A stretch of DNA of 64,000 bases from Sinorhizobium chiapasense (GCF_036488675.1 NZ_CP133152.1:1240001-1304000), one strand, 5' to 3'; shown: positions 41,363-50,536, counted from the stretch's first letter. Program-made: numbers and translations. The notes: generated from the letters alone by a model not told the origin.

Positions 41363-42085
41363 TCATTTCGCCGAAAACGTGCTGTCTGCGTAATCCTGCA
41401 AAGCCTTGCGGTTAAGGATGCGGATCCGGCCCTGTGCTCCGTCGATGATCTTGCTCTCCCGCAATCGCCGGAGGCACTTGTTGACCTTCTCGCGAGAGGC
41501 TGGAAGGGTCGCCGCAAGCTCATGCTGTGAAATGATCAACTCGTCCTGGGAGCTTGGCGTGTCTTTGCTGTAGACCTTTGAAAGCCGCAACAGCGTGCTT
41601 GCCAGTCTTGATTGCAAGCTCGACCCGGCGTTCGAAATGATGCGGAGCTCAAGCTCCGAAACACGCGCCAATGCCTTGAACAGGACCGCTTCCTGAAAGT
41701 CAGGATCGCTGGCGTATCTCTCGCGCAGTAGCCGCCCTTCGAAGAAGTGAAGTTCGCAGTCGGTAGCGGCGCGATATTCAAGACTGAGCGTCTGCTTCCG
41801 CAAGACTTCGAGCTCACCAATGATCCCCGCTTTGGGTATGATTTCGACGATGAACTCCCTTCCATCAGGCAACACTGTGCTTGCAATAACCAAACCGTGC
41901 TGCACGCGAGCAAACTTGTCGATGCGGACGCCTGCCATGGCGATAACCTCGCCGCGGCGAAAGGTCCTCACGCTCGAGCGACAGAAGTCGAATTCATCAT
42001 CCGCCGCCGCGCGGCGCTCTCCGCCAAGACGCGGCACAAGCGCCCGACTTACACTGTAATCGCGGATAGGTATGGGGCCGTCCAT
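41363..42085 (-). CDS. Crp/Fnr-family transcriptional regulator
   Basis: A 240-residue regulator. The ATG at 42085 follows GAGGAG at good distance; a GTG 9 bases earlier is possible. An N-terminal cyclic-nucleotide-binding-like beta-roll (about 35-125; GEVIAMAGVRIDKFARVQHG, then GIIGELEVL) joins a dimer helix and a C-terminal winged helix (about 165-235). The recognition helix SREKVNKCLRRLRESKII at 197-214 keeps the Arg-Glu pair by which CRP reads TGTGA; the later Arg is Lys. The four-cysteine cluster of FNR is absent. Three TGTGA-N6-TCACA-like boxes lie in the locus. The gene heads the leftward glycosyltransferase-glycanase set. Confidence 0.88.
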   Translation of the reverse strand: MDGPIPIRDYSVSRALVPRLGGERRAAADDEFDFCRSSVRTFRRGEVIAMAGVRIDKFARVQHGLVIASTVLPDGREFIVEIIPKAGIIGELEVLRKQTLSLEYRAATDCELHFFEGRLLRERYASDPDFQEAVLFKALARVSELELRIISNAGSSLQSRLASTLLRLSKVYSKDTPSSQDELIISQHELAATLPASREKVNKCLRRLRESKIIDGAQGRIRILNRKALQDYADSTFSAK

Positions 42086-42480
42086 ACGCTTCACTCCTCG
42101 AGCAATATCCCAGAGTAACGGCGAATGCTGCAGCGCAATATGTGTTTATACATGTAATTACTCTACTAGCGCTGGTCAAATCACCCATTGGGATTATTTT
42201 TTGAGTATCAAGCTAACGCTTTGATGTTTTTTAAGGCAAAAAGCGAATAATATAGGCACCTAACGAGCGAGTTATTTGATTATTTTCGGATTTGTCGGTC
42301 ATTACTCCATTCAAAGCAAAGACTTATCGAACTTAATCAGAAACAATAGCCACAACATTGCAGAATTTCTGGCATTTTCTTTAGCAGAATATTTTGTTAA
42401 GCAGTATGACCTTGGTCACATACAGCCTCATCGCAGTGCAGCAAACTTGTGACGATTTTGACTGCGAGAGGAAATGAACG
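42086..42480. other. Divergent promoter region between regulator and sugar-transferase operons
   Basis: These 395 bases are clearly AT-richer than the flanking genes. They hold copy 2 of the duplicated promoter segment and its CRP-like box at the right end. No CRP-like box is seen near the regulator gene, so autoregulation is not supported. No ORF is supported. Confidence 0.6.
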
Positions 42481-42497
42481 ATGGTCAGCAGAGCACA
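42381..42497 (+). repeat. Duplicated promoter/leader segment, copy 2
   Basis: Second copy of the segment at 32013-32130, in the opposite orientation. It includes the promoter, CRP-like box, ribosome site (GAGAGGAAAT) and the first codons of the ExoY-like gene. The transferase has the more natural gene continuation, so this is probably the original copy. Confidence 0.85.
42405..42420. promoter_or_regulatory. CRP-like box TATGACCTTGGTCACA
   Basis: Fits TGTGA-N6-TCACA in 9 of 10 positions, with the same TGACC-N2-GGTCA core as the other two boxes. It ends 60 bases before the ExoY-like start codon, a position that allows either activation or repression. Confidence 0.6.
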
Positions 42498-43191
42498 GAG
42501 CCGAGAGGCAGAACGGCCATGGCGCGGCATTGACGTTTCCGCGCATACTCACAATTTCAGCGGATCCAGACCTCATCCCCTCGGACGAACCTCCAAACGC
42601 GCAGTCGACCTTGTGGTCGCAACAGTCGCCCTGGTCGTTCTCGCTCCGCTTCTTCTTATCGTGGCGATCGTCGTGAAATTTGGCGATGGCGGTCCGGTCC
42701 TTTATTCGCATACCCGGGTGGGATTTGGCGGCGCCCCTTTCGGATGCCTCAAATTCCGCACGATGAAGACGAATGCAAGCGCTCAACTCGCGGAACTGCT
42801 GAAGACCGATCCTGCCGCCCGGATGGAATGGGAAGCGACCCGGAAACTGAAGAATGATCCGAGGATTACGGTTGTAGGCGAAATCCTGAGGCGATCGAGC
42901 CTCGATGAGCTCCCGCAGCTTATCAACGTCGTGCGCGGGGAAATGAGCCTGGTGGGACCCCGACCGGTCACGGCCGAGGAGCTTCCACGCTACGGAGAGC
43001 ACGTTCTCACCTATTTTGCCGCCCGTCCTGGTCTGACCGGCCATTGGCAGACGAGCGGGCGCAACGATGTCAGCTATCAGAGCCGCGTGTCGCTCGACGT
43101 CCACTATGTCCGGACCTGGTCGCTCTGGAGGGACTTCGCCATCATGCTCAAGACCGTTCCGAGCCTGTTTTCGCAGCGCGGGTCATACTAG
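42481..43191 (+). CDS. Undecaprenyl-phosphate sugar phosphotransferase (ExoY-like)
   Basis: A 236-residue bacterial sugar transferase of the short, single-membrane-anchor type. After a 35-residue leader come [20 protein letters not shown] (the membrane hairpin), [20 protein letters not shown] with the KFRTM motif near 82-86, [20 protein letters not shown] near 142-161, and [20 protein letters not shown] near 184-203. It starts repeat-unit synthesis by moving a sugar-1-phosphate to the lipid carrier. It resembles ExoY of succinoglycan synthesis, including the end SRGSY-like SQRGSY. First gene of the rightward operon. Confidence 0.92.
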   Translation: MVSRAQSREAERPWRGIDVSAHTHNFSGSRPHPLGRTSKRAVDLVVATVALVVLAPLLLIVAIVVKFGDGGPVLYSHTRVGFGGAPFGCLKFRTMKTNASAQLAELLKTDPAARMEWEATRKLKNDPRITVVGEILRRSSLDELPQLINVVRGEMSLVGPRPVTAEELPRYGEHVLTYFAARPGLTGHWQTSGRNDVSYQSRVSLDVHYVRTWSLWRDFAIMLKTVPSLFSQRGSY

Positions 43192-43270
43192 AGCGCCTCT
43201 CAAGGCAGCAAAACGACCGCGCCAAGGCTTCGAAAATTCCAGTTATTGCTGTGGAGACGGATGAGGCAAT

Positions 43271-44995
43271 ATGAATTACGTCTATGGCGGTGTTTCCCCG
43301 ATAGCCCTCCCCGTCTCGAACATTAGCGCCAATTCGCCGTTGGCCTTGCAGGACGTGTTCTTTTTTCTTCGCGTGCGCTGGCCCTGGATCGTCTCTACGA
43401 TCACAGCCTTCCTCGCCATAGCGATTGTTCACCTCGCGACAGCCAAGCCGACGTTCGTGGCGGATACCCAGCTCCTCATCACGTTGCCGGCCAACAGCTC
43501 CGAGACGCAGAGAGCCTCGGCCGAAGATGCGTTCATCGAAGTGCAGCTGCAGATTGCCGGTTCCAGCGACGTGCTCGCCGGAACAGCATCCGCGCTCGAT
43601 CTCGCCAGCGACCCGGATTTCGCCGATCAGCCGCCGTCGTCCAAGGAAATCGCAAAAGAATGGTTGATGGGCCTTCTTCCGGGACGCGCAGAACCAGGCA
43701 ACGAAGCGGCCGAAGCCCCGCCGGGAGCGCGTACGGAAGAGCAGAAACGGATCGATCGGATCATCATGCGGCTGCGCGGCATGGTGACTTTGCGCCGGAG
43801 CGGGCGATCCACGATCCTGCAAATATCGGCGGCGGCATCCAGCCCCGACAAGGCAGCGAAAATCGCCAACACCGTCGCACAGGAATATATCCGCAAAAAC
43901 ATCCAGATGAATGCTCAGGCCGCGCAACAATACAGCCAATGGCTGGAGAAATTCGTCCTTGAGCAACAGCGCGAATTGAGTGAGGCAGCCAACGCCTTGA
44001 CCACCTTCAGGGCCAGTCCACGCGACCAGTTCAAGCTTGCCGAATTGCGGAGCGCCGCGGACGCCCGCCGCGCACTCTTCGAAAGTACGCTGACGCGATA
44101 TACGGAAGCGAAACAGCGCATTTCCTATCCGGTCTCCGACGCCACAATCGTTTCCGCGGCAACCCCGCCACTTTCCAAGGAGCGTCCGCGCAGCAGCCTG
44201 ATCCTCGGTTTCTCCATCGCCGTCGGCACAGGCGCCGGCTTGATGTTGGCCATGATACGGCATGTCGGTGACCGCCGGATCATCCGCGCCCGGCAGCTCG
44301 TCCAAGCCGCAGGCCTGAAATCCGTCACGGTGTTGGGACGTCGCTCTGCCGCGTCCTCCCCCGCCGCCGACGCAAGCAACGGCGCCGTCACACTCAGGAC
44401 GCTGGATGGCATGGGCGAATTGGCCGCGATCGTCGCCGGGTTGCGGCGCAGACAACGGACCGTCATCGGGATAGTCGCGGTCAATCCGGGCGCCGGGGCC
44501 TCGACCACGGCCCGCGATCTTGCGATCCTCACCGCGCTGTCGGGCTCGCGGACCCTTCTTATCGATGCGGCGGCGCCAAAATCCTCCCTGAGCGCGGCAA
44601 TGGCGCCTCAAGCCGCGATCGGTCTCGTCGATGTGCTCGACGATGTCGGCCTGATGGAGAAGGCGGTGATCTCGCTGGTGCCGACTCTGCAATTCCTGCC
44701 GCTTGGAAATGTCGGCAGGGTCACCCCAGCCATTCGTATCGGCTCGGGCCGGACCCAATGGAGCTTTGATGCCCTGAAGAAGAAATACGACACGATCCTC
44801 GTCGACCTCCCCGCATTCTCCGCTTCGCCGGATGCGAATGCGATAGCGCCGGAACTGGACGGAGTCCTGGTGGTGACAGCCTATGGGCGCACATCCGTCG
44901 ATGACGCAGTCAGGGCGATCGACAGTATGCGCAACGTCGACGGCGAGATCCTCGGCGCCGTCATCAACAACGCCCCAGCCAGGATGCTGCGATGA
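43271..44995 (+). CDS. Wzc/ExoP-like chain-length determinant with degenerate kinase domain
   Basis: A 574-residue inner-membrane co-polymerase. N-terminal Wzz part has one membrane segment at about 38-58 (PWIVSTITAFLAIAIVHLAT), then a periplasmic coiled-coil region and a second segment near 305-322 (SSLILGFSIAVGTGAGLMLA). The cytoplasmic part has the fold of BY-kinases, but Walker A reads PGAGASTT (406-413) with Ala410 at the Lys position, Walker A' is LLIDAAAP instead of DxD, and the C-terminus has no tyrosine cluster. Kinase activity is therefore unlikely, while the chain-length role may persist. Ends in an ATGA overlap with the next gene. Confidence 0.87.
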   Translation: MNYVYGGVSPIALPVSNISANSPLALQDVFFFLRVRWPWIVSTITAFLAIAIVHLATAKPTFVADTQLLITLPANSSETQRASAEDAFIEVQLQIAGSSDVLAGTASALDLASDPDFADQPPSSKEIAKEWLMGLLPGRAEPGNEAAEAPPGARTEEQKRIDRIIMRLRGMVTLRRSGRSTILQISAAASSPDKAAKIANTVAQEYIRKNIQMNAQAAQQYSQWLEKFVLEQQRELSEAANALTTFRASPRDQFKLAELRSAADARRALFESTLTRYTEAKQRISYPVSDATIVSAATPPLSKERPRSSLILGFSIAVGTGAGLMLAMIRHVGDRRIIRARQLVQAAGLKSVTVLGRRSAASSPAADASNGAVTLRTLDGMGELAAIVAGLRRRQRTVIGIVAVNPGAGASTTARDLAILTALSGSRTLLIDAAAPKSSLSAAMAPQAAIGLVDVLDDVGLMEKAVISLVPTLQFLPLGNVGRVTPAIRIGSGRTQWSFDALKKKYDTILVDLPAFSASPDANAIAPELDGVLVVTAYGRTSVDDAVRAIDSMRNVDGEILGAVINNAPARMLR

Positions 44996-46014
44996 CAGCG
45001 GGCTCCGACTGGACGAGAAAGCGAGGCAGGCGAGCCATGCAAGCGCGTTTTGACCACACGTTGCCCCGTCGCGCGGAGTGCGCACCACTCCCGTTGCGCA
45101 CCGCCGTCGGCATCGCTTCGGCCGGGCGCCCCGCGACACTTCAACAGACGATCCGCTATCTGACTACGATGCAAGCTACTCCCGTGCGGACGATCGTATG
45201 CGTGCCGGATATCGACGATGCAGGCTCGCTTTCGAGCTCGCCCGGCGTCGAACTCATCGTCGGCCGGCGCGGCCTCACGTGCCAGCGCAACGCGATCATC
45301 CGCGCCGCGGCGCCGGATACGGATATTGTGGTCTTCCTCGACGACGACTTCGTTCCCGCACCCGACTTCATGGCGCGAATGGCAGACGTTTTCGCGCGGC
45401 AGGAGGATGTCGTCATCGCTACCGGCGAAGTGCTGGCTGACGGTATCCTTGGCAGGGGGCTAAACATGGCCGAAGCGCTTACCATCATTGAAGGGGCGGG
45501 CGAGCGGGCGGAACTGGTGACGGACGTCTACAATGCCTACGGCTGCAACATGGTGGTGCGCCTGGCGCCCGTCCTGGAGCAGGCACTTACATTTGACGAA
45601 GAACTTCCGCTCTATGGCTGGCTGGAAGATGTCGATTTCAGCAGGACCATCGCACGTCACGGGCGATCCGTTAAAGTCGCAGGAGCGGTCGGCGTGCATC
45701 TCGGGGTCAAGTCAGGTCGTCAGCCTGGTTTACGGCTTGGCTACTCGCAGGTCGCCAATCCTGCCTACCTGATGCGCAAGGGCACGATGACGAGCGCGCG
45801 CGCGATCGCGCAGATAAGTCGCAATATGCTGGCAAACCTCCGCGGCGTGTTGATCGCCGACCGCTCCGTCGATCGGCTTGGACGCCTGCGCGGCAATATC
45901 GTCGCCATGAGAGATCTTCTCGCAGGCAATGCCTCTCCTTCGCGCGTCCTGGAATTCAGCAGCAGCTCAACCAAACCATTGCCGTCGACCCCAGCGAACC
46001 GGAGCGCGTCATGA
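44992..46014 (+). CDS. Family 2 glycosyltransferase
   Basis: A 340-residue GT-A enzyme. RTAVGIASAGRPATLQQTIR near 36-55 opens the fold, IIRAAAPDTDIVVFLDDDFV near 103-122 holds the DDD metal motif, and the later acidic patch is YGWLEDVDFSRTIARHG near 208-224. It resembles polysaccharide GT2s such as ExoU-like enzymes in layout. Start and stop both overlap neighbouring genes (ATGA on both sides), so it is firmly inside the ExoY-like operon. Donor and acceptor unknown. Confidence 0.87.
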   Translation: MTAGSDWTRKRGRRAMQARFDHTLPRRAECAPLPLRTAVGIASAGRPATLQQTIRYLTTMQATPVRTIVCVPDIDDAGSLSSSPGVELIVGRRGLTCQRNAIIRAAAPDTDIVVFLDDDFVPAPDFMARMADVFARQEDVVIATGEVLADGILGRGLNMAEALTIIEGAGERAELVTDVYNAYGCNMVVRLAPVLEQALTFDEELPLYGWLEDVDFSRTIARHGRSVKVAGAVGVHLGVKSGRQPGLRLGYSQVANPAYLMRKGTMTSARAIAQISRNMLANLRGVLIADRSVDRLGRLRGNIVAMRDLLAGNASPSRVLEFSSSSTKPLPSTPANRSAS

Positions 46015-47381
46015 AACGACTTTTCCTGCCCGCTCTTCGCCTTTCCGGTGGCCTCGCCATGTTTGCCGTCGCCTGGGCGGCGCATTTGGAGGCAGCCCAT
46101 GCCGAACCCTATACGCTTGTTCCGGAGGACAGGATAAAGCTGCGCATTGTCGAGTGGCGTTCGTCTGACGAACAATATGCCAGTTGGCAGGCGCTCGACG
46201 GGACCTATGCGGTCGACGATGCGGGCAACCTGTCGATCCCCATCGCGGGCCAGGTTGCGGCCTTCGGCAAGACGACCGAGCAGGTCGCCGACGCCATTGC
46301 GAACGCCCTGACCGAGAGGGCCGCGCTGCCGGGGAGACCCTTTATCGCCGTGGAAATTGCCGAGCATGCGCCGATCTTCATCACCGGCGTCGTTGAGACG
46401 CCCGGGCGTTATTCCTTCCAAACGAACATGACCGTGATGAAAGCGGTCAGCGTTGCCGGCGGCTTTCTGCGCCGCGGGGAAACCTACACCCTCGAACGCA
46501 ACCGGATCGAAGCCGCCGGCGCCTATCGCACCGCCGCCCTCGTTCAACGCGATCTCCTTGTTCGAAGGGCCCGGCTCAGCGCCGAAATCGCCGGTCGAAC
46601 GAGCTTCGAGACCCCCGTAGAACTTTCGGGCACGCCAGACATCGACAAGTTGAAGGAGGAAGAAACCAACCTCATGCGGCTGAGGCGCATCGAGCTCAAA
46701 AGCCGGATCGACGCGGCCGATGACCTCAGCCGTCTTTACAGCCAGGAAATAAAGACGCTTGAGGCAAAGATCACCACGCAGAAGCGGCAGATCGACCTCG
46801 CCCAGCGGGAGTTCGACAGCGTCAACAACCTCGCCAGCAAAGGCCTGACCGACAATGCGCGGCATTTGTCCGTCGATCGAGGATTGGCAGAGGCCCAAGG
46901 CCGCTTGCTCGATCTGGAAATCGCCCTCACCAAGGCCCGCCAGTCACTGAGTGAAAGCGAGCAGGAAAAGCTCAATATCGTCAACAAGCAAAATGCCGAG
47001 AACCAGCAGGAGGTGAATACGATCGACTTGGCAATCCGCAAGTCGGCAATCGACATCCAGGTCGCGCGATTGCTTGGCGAACAGGCCGACTACAGCGCGC
47101 AGGTCGCAGGGAGCGCACAGGAGGAGGCCGTCGCGCTTGGCAACATCGGCAGAACCTTCAGGATCATGCGCCGCAACCGCAACGGAAGCTATAGCCATAT
47201 CGATGCCTATGAAACGACGCCCTTGCTTCCGCACGACCTGATTGAGGTCGGCGTCGGCGTGGCATCGCAAGCATCTTCCCTGCCGCAGCGCCCGCAACTT
47301 TCGCCCGCAATGCTCGCAAACATGGCGCAGGAGGGTCCGCCTGCCCCCGAACCGTTCGAACCGACCAAGAGACGGCCATGA
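46011..47381 (+). CDS. Polysaccharide export protein (ExoF/Wza-like, OPX family)
   Basis: A 456-residue periplasmic or outer-membrane export protein. Signal peptide: hydrophobic core about 11-26, cleavage near AHA at 30-32. The poly_export domain follows (YTLVPEDRIKLRIVEW, then DGTYAVDDAGNLSIPIAGQV), then an SLBB segment (IFITGVVETPGRYSFQTNMT near 123-142). Residues about 205-350 form a long coiled coil rich in Glu, Lys and Arg, which is typical of ExoF and not of Wza. No lipobox cysteine is seen. It works with the Wzc-like protein to move polymer out of the cell. Confidence 0.9.
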   Translation: MKRLFLPALRLSGGLAMFAVAWAAHLEAAHAEPYTLVPEDRIKLRIVEWRSSDEQYASWQALDGTYAVDDAGNLSIPIAGQVAAFGKTTEQVADAIANALTERAALPGRPFIAVEIAEHAPIFITGVVETPGRYSFQTNMTVMKAVSVAGGFLRRGETYTLERNRIEAAGAYRTAALVQRDLLVRRARLSAEIAGRTSFETPVELSGTPDIDKLKEEETNLMRLRRIELKSRIDAADDLSRLYSQEIKTLEAKITTQKRQIDLAQREFDSVNNLASKGLTDNARHLSVDRGLAEAQGRLLDLEIALTKARQSLSESEQEKLNIVNKQNAENQQEVNTIDLAIRKSAIDIQVARLLGEQADYSAQVAGSAQEEAVALGNIGRTFRIMRRNRNGSYSHIDAYETTPLLPHDLIEVGVGVASQASSLPQRPQLSPAMLANMAQEGPPAPEPFEPTKRRP

Positions 47382-48850
47382 CAATAGAAGTGATCGGCTA
47401 TATCGTCTTTCTGCTTGGTGCGTTCGGCATCGTTCTCGGAGCACGCTTTGCGATCGCCGTCCTTTGCTTGTCGGTGTTGTTCGGCGCCGCCGCCGCCATT
47501 CAGCTCCCCTCGCTCGGTGGCAGCAGCATCCAGCCAAGCCATCTTCTTCTGTTTTCGCTGATCGCATGTTGCATGCTTCGGCCCCGCCTGATCCAGCAGG
47601 CATTGGCGAGCGCCGCTTATCCGGGCCCCGGCTTCTGGTTCGCCGGATACATACTCTTTTCTGTGCTTTCGGCCTTTTTCTTGCCGCGAATCTTCCAGGG
47701 CGCGACGCTGGTCTACTCCTCGGCGCGGGGCGCGTCAGGCGTGATGTCGACGATAGCCTCCCCGCTTTCGCCGGGCTCGTCGAACCTGACCCAGTCCGTC
47801 TACCTGCTCAGTGACCTTGCCTGCTTTGCCGTCGTCTGCGGCCTCGCGCAACTGGGGCACGCGCGCTTCCTGGCCCAGACATTGGTGATGACGGCCGTAA
47901 CCTGTTTTGCTCTGGCGTGCCTCGACGTGGCGACGTTCATGGCCGGCCAGCCCGAATGGCTCGATTTTATCCGGAACGCCAACTACACGATGCATACGGC
48001 TGAAACCATGAGCGGCTTCAAACGTATCGTCGGCTCGTACCCCGAAGCAAGCGCATACGGCTCGGCGGCATTGGCGTACTTCACATTCACAGTCATGCTT
48101 TGGTTGGAGCGTTTTCCAAGCCGGCTGGCGGGTTTTGCCGCCCTGTCGATCGGCGTGACGATCCTCCTGTGCACATCGACGACCGCGTATATCGCTGGTG
48201 CGCTTCTTCTCTCGGCCGTGATCGCGTTCAGCCTGAATCAGCTTGTCATCGGCCGGACAACGACGCGACACGCAGCCTTTCTGAGCGTCACGCTCTTCGT
48301 CGTCCCCGCCGCGGTCATCGGCCTCATGCTGATCCCGGACGCGTGGAACGCGGTGAACGATCTCGCAAGTTTGACGCTCGTCGACAAGCTCGAGTCGCAG
48401 TCCGGAGAGGAACGCACGGCTTGGAACACCTTGGCTCTGACGGCTTTTGTCGAGACGGCGACGTTCGGCGGCGGACTCGGAACCGTGCGGGCATCAAGTT
48501 TTCCCGCCGCATTGCTGTCCAATATCGGGGTGGCCGGCATGGTCCTTTTCCTCGTCTTCGTGCACAGCCTCTTAAACGCGGCTCGCTCGAAAAAACGGCC
48601 TGAGCGGCTAGGCAGGACGATTGAAGACAGAACGATCGGACTTGCCGCGATCTTCGCATCGATGGCCCAGATCGCCTCCGCAACGGTGTCGGCAAGCGGC
48701 ACCGACCTCGGCCTTTTGTTCAGCATTACCGCGGGCCTGGCTGCCGGTTGCCTGACACGCCCCGACGCATCCCGGGAACGTTTCGCCCAGCCCCATCTAT
48801 CGAGGACATCGGCATCGTTGACGACCTTGCCGGTGCTGGTCTCAAGATGA
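47378..48850 (+). CDS. Polysaccharide polymerase (Wzy/ExoQ-like, O-antigen ligase family)
   Basis: A 490-residue membrane protein with about 11-12 hydrophobic segments and a large periplasmic loop near 195-235 (AETMSGFKRIVGSYPEASAY) of the kind that holds catalytic Arg residues in Wzy/WaaL proteins. A second loop contains SQSGEERTAWNTLALTAFVE and TFGGGLGTVRASSF near 345-375. It starts in an ATGA overlap with the export gene. It would join repeat units flipped by the Wzx protein. Confidence 0.85.
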   Translation: MTIEVIGYIVFLLGAFGIVLGARFAIAVLCLSVLFGAAAAIQLPSLGGSSIQPSHLLLFSLIACCMLRPRLIQQALASAAYPGPGFWFAGYILFSVLSAFFLPRIFQGATLVYSSARGASGVMSTIASPLSPGSSNLTQSVYLLSDLACFAVVCGLAQLGHARFLAQTLVMTAVTCFALACLDVATFMAGQPEWLDFIRNANYTMHTAETMSGFKRIVGSYPEASAYGSAALAYFTFTVMLWLERFPSRLAGFAALSIGVTILLCTSTTAYIAGALLLSAVIAFSLNQLVIGRTTTRHAAFLSVTLFVVPAAVIGLMLIPDAWNAVNDLASLTLVDKLESQSGEERTAWNTLALTAFVETATFGGGLGTVRASSFPAALLSNIGVAGMVLFLVFVHSLLNAARSKKRPERLGRTIEDRTIGLAAIFASMAQIASATVSASGTDLGLLFSITAGLAAGCLTRPDASRERFAQPHLSRTSASLTTLPVLVSR

Positions 48851-48963
48851 TCGACAGCTCGCGTTCCAGGCCAGAAACGACAAGGCCGTCGGCGCCGAGC
48901 GCGCCTCGCTTTCGAGCGGCACCCATCGAGGTCGCAGGACATGCCCGTCCGAAAGCCTGGAAG

Positions 48964-49254
48964 CTACTTGCCCGGGGTATGCGAGGAATCGACGATCGCT
49001 TCCCTTGCGGAAGGCCGGCGTGCACGGCGCAAGAGTCCCCAGAAGAACACGCCGCCTATGTAGGAAATCTCCATCAGAAAGAGAAACGCGATGCCGGAGA
49101 CGATCGCATCGAGGATGGGAGACCCCTTCATAAGGGTCAAAATTCCGAAGCCGAGTGCTACAAAAAGCGCAAACACGGCGAAGGCCGCTATGCGGATGCG
49201 GGCCGCGGCTGCGATCGATACGGCCGCTACGATGACTCCGGAAAGTATCGCCAT
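48964..49254 (-). CDS. Small two-to-three-segment membrane protein, hypothetical
   Basis: A 96-residue protein with hydrophobic stretches at about 2-17, 22-42 and 50-75, then the charged tail LLRRARRPSAREAIVDSS. The last membrane segment followed by an Arg-rich tail resembles the layout of ExoX at 37392-37694 (GYFFGVLYLVYHERR versus SYIGGVFFWGLLRRAR). The likeness is weak and the protein may be unrelated. A GAGGG lies very close to the ATG. It stands alone on the minus strand between two rightward operons. Confidence 0.5.
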   Translation of the reverse strand: MAILSGVIVAAVSIAAAARIRIAAFAVFALFVALGFGILTLMKGSPILDAIVSGIAFLFLMEISYIGGVFFWGLLRRARRPSAREAIVDSSHTPGK

Positions 49255-49507
49255 CCCTCGCTTTGCACCCCTTCCAGAAAATTACCCATTTCCCCCCGGT
49301 TTGAGCCGTCTGACGTGCAGCTTCGGGGTATCAGCCGTTTATACACGCTGGCATTTAAGATTGCGATAATCAAACGCAGAGGCGTCGGCCGCTTCCAACG
49401 CGCCGCCCGCCGCTCAACTCCCGCCGGTTTTTTCCGGACGACAGCTTTCCCAAAACAGATTTCATCGTCACCGCCCCGGTGAGGCGGCGTGAAAAGAGGG
49501 TGATGGC
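49255..49507. other. Promoter region of the GT8 operon, no gene seen
   Basis: About 250 bases with no supported ORF. No CRP-like box was found here by eye, so this operon may be controlled differently from the ExoY-like one. Confidence 0.45.
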
Positions 49508-50419
49508 ATGAAAACTCAATGCATCGTTTACGCAGCAGATGTCGAATATTCGTTTCCGACGATTCTGTCAGCGCTCCAGGCACGAGAATTCTCAAGTCCT
49601 ACAAGTGATGTCTGTATCCTCATGTCGGAGCATCTGGATAATTTTGACGAGCTAAGAAGCCTGCTTGCATTGCGCGGGGTTCAGCTGGTGGATGCCACAG
49701 AAGCCCTGCGGCAGGCCCTCGGCAGACTCGACGGCTCCCACTTCCAAGGGCGCATCAGCGTCAGCACCATGGCGAAGCTCGTGCTTTGCGACGTGCTGCC
49801 GCCACACTATACGCAGATTATTTATCTCGATGGCGATACCCAAGTCGTCAGCAGCTTGAGCGAGCTTCAAAATGCCTATGTCCCTGAAGGGAAATTCTTT
49901 GCGGCTCGAGACTACACGTCCATTCGTGACTTTCTGCACTATGGCAAGGACAGCCACTACTTCAATGCGGGCTTCCTCAAATTTCATCGCAATGGCTGGA
50001 TCGGCCCGGAAGCACTGGAGTTTTTCGTCAAGAATCCGGCCGCCTGCAACGGGATGCACGACCAGGGTGCCCTGAACTGTGTCTGCGGCTCCTCGCTCAA
50101 TCTCGTTTCAAGCCGCTGGAACTTTCCCAAGCACTTCCTTCACCTCGTCAATTCGTCCTCCTTGGCCGTCGTCCACTACATGGCGCATCCGAAGCCTTGG
50201 CATGGAACATTCTTTCCCTGGACGGACAAGGAAAGCCAAGTCTATGTGGATTTGCGTAAGGCCCATCCGCTGTTCCGGGGCCTCTACCGGGGAATAAGCT
50301 TCGATCGTAAGGCCTTATACAAATATCGCTCGCTGAAGGAGCGTCTCACGCACACCATTCGGCAAAACAAATTCGGTCCGCAACTGCAGGGCCTGTTTGT
50401 CGGAGACTACGCTGTCTGA
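49508..50419 (+). CDS. Family 8 glycosyltransferase
   Basis: A 303-residue GT-A, retaining glycosyltransferase. N-terminal CIVYAADVEYSFPTILSALQ, then ISVSTMAKLVLCDVLPPHYT and the metal-binding DxD motif as IIYLDGDTQVV (about 99-109), then HYFNAGFLKFHRNGW near 154-168. These are the signatures of GT8 (LgtC/GspA type). A HDQGALNCVC segment near 185-195 and the late HY/HPKPWHG-like segment (VVHYMAHPKPWHG near 221-233) complete the pattern. It probably adds a galactose or glucose. Followed after 117 bases by the next transferase. Confidence 0.88.
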   Translation: MKTQCIVYAADVEYSFPTILSALQAREFSSPTSDVCILMSEHLDNFDELRSLLALRGVQLVDATEALRQALGRLDGSHFQGRISVSTMAKLVLCDVLPPHYTQIIYLDGDTQVVSSLSELQNAYVPEGKFFAARDYTSIRDFLHYGKDSHYFNAGFLKFHRNGWIGPEALEFFVKNPAACNGMHDQGALNCVCGSSLNLVSSRWNFPKHFLHLVNSSSLAVVHYMAHPKPWHGTFFPWTDKESQVYVDLRKAHPLFRGLYRGISFDRKALYKYRSLKERLTHTIRQNKFGPQLQGLFVGDYAV

Positions 50420-50536
50420 CCGTCATCTCCGCATGCGATGTCGCACTGCCGCTCAACGCCGGCGCTGTAGCGGCGATCCATGTAACCCCGTGCATCGAAG
50501 GCGAGAGAATACGCCGCGAAAGGTTGAGAAAGACCG

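Noticed and set aside
43148..45139. An open frame of 663 codons on the minus strand
   Set aside because: Antisense to the Wzc-like gene; no recognisable domain.
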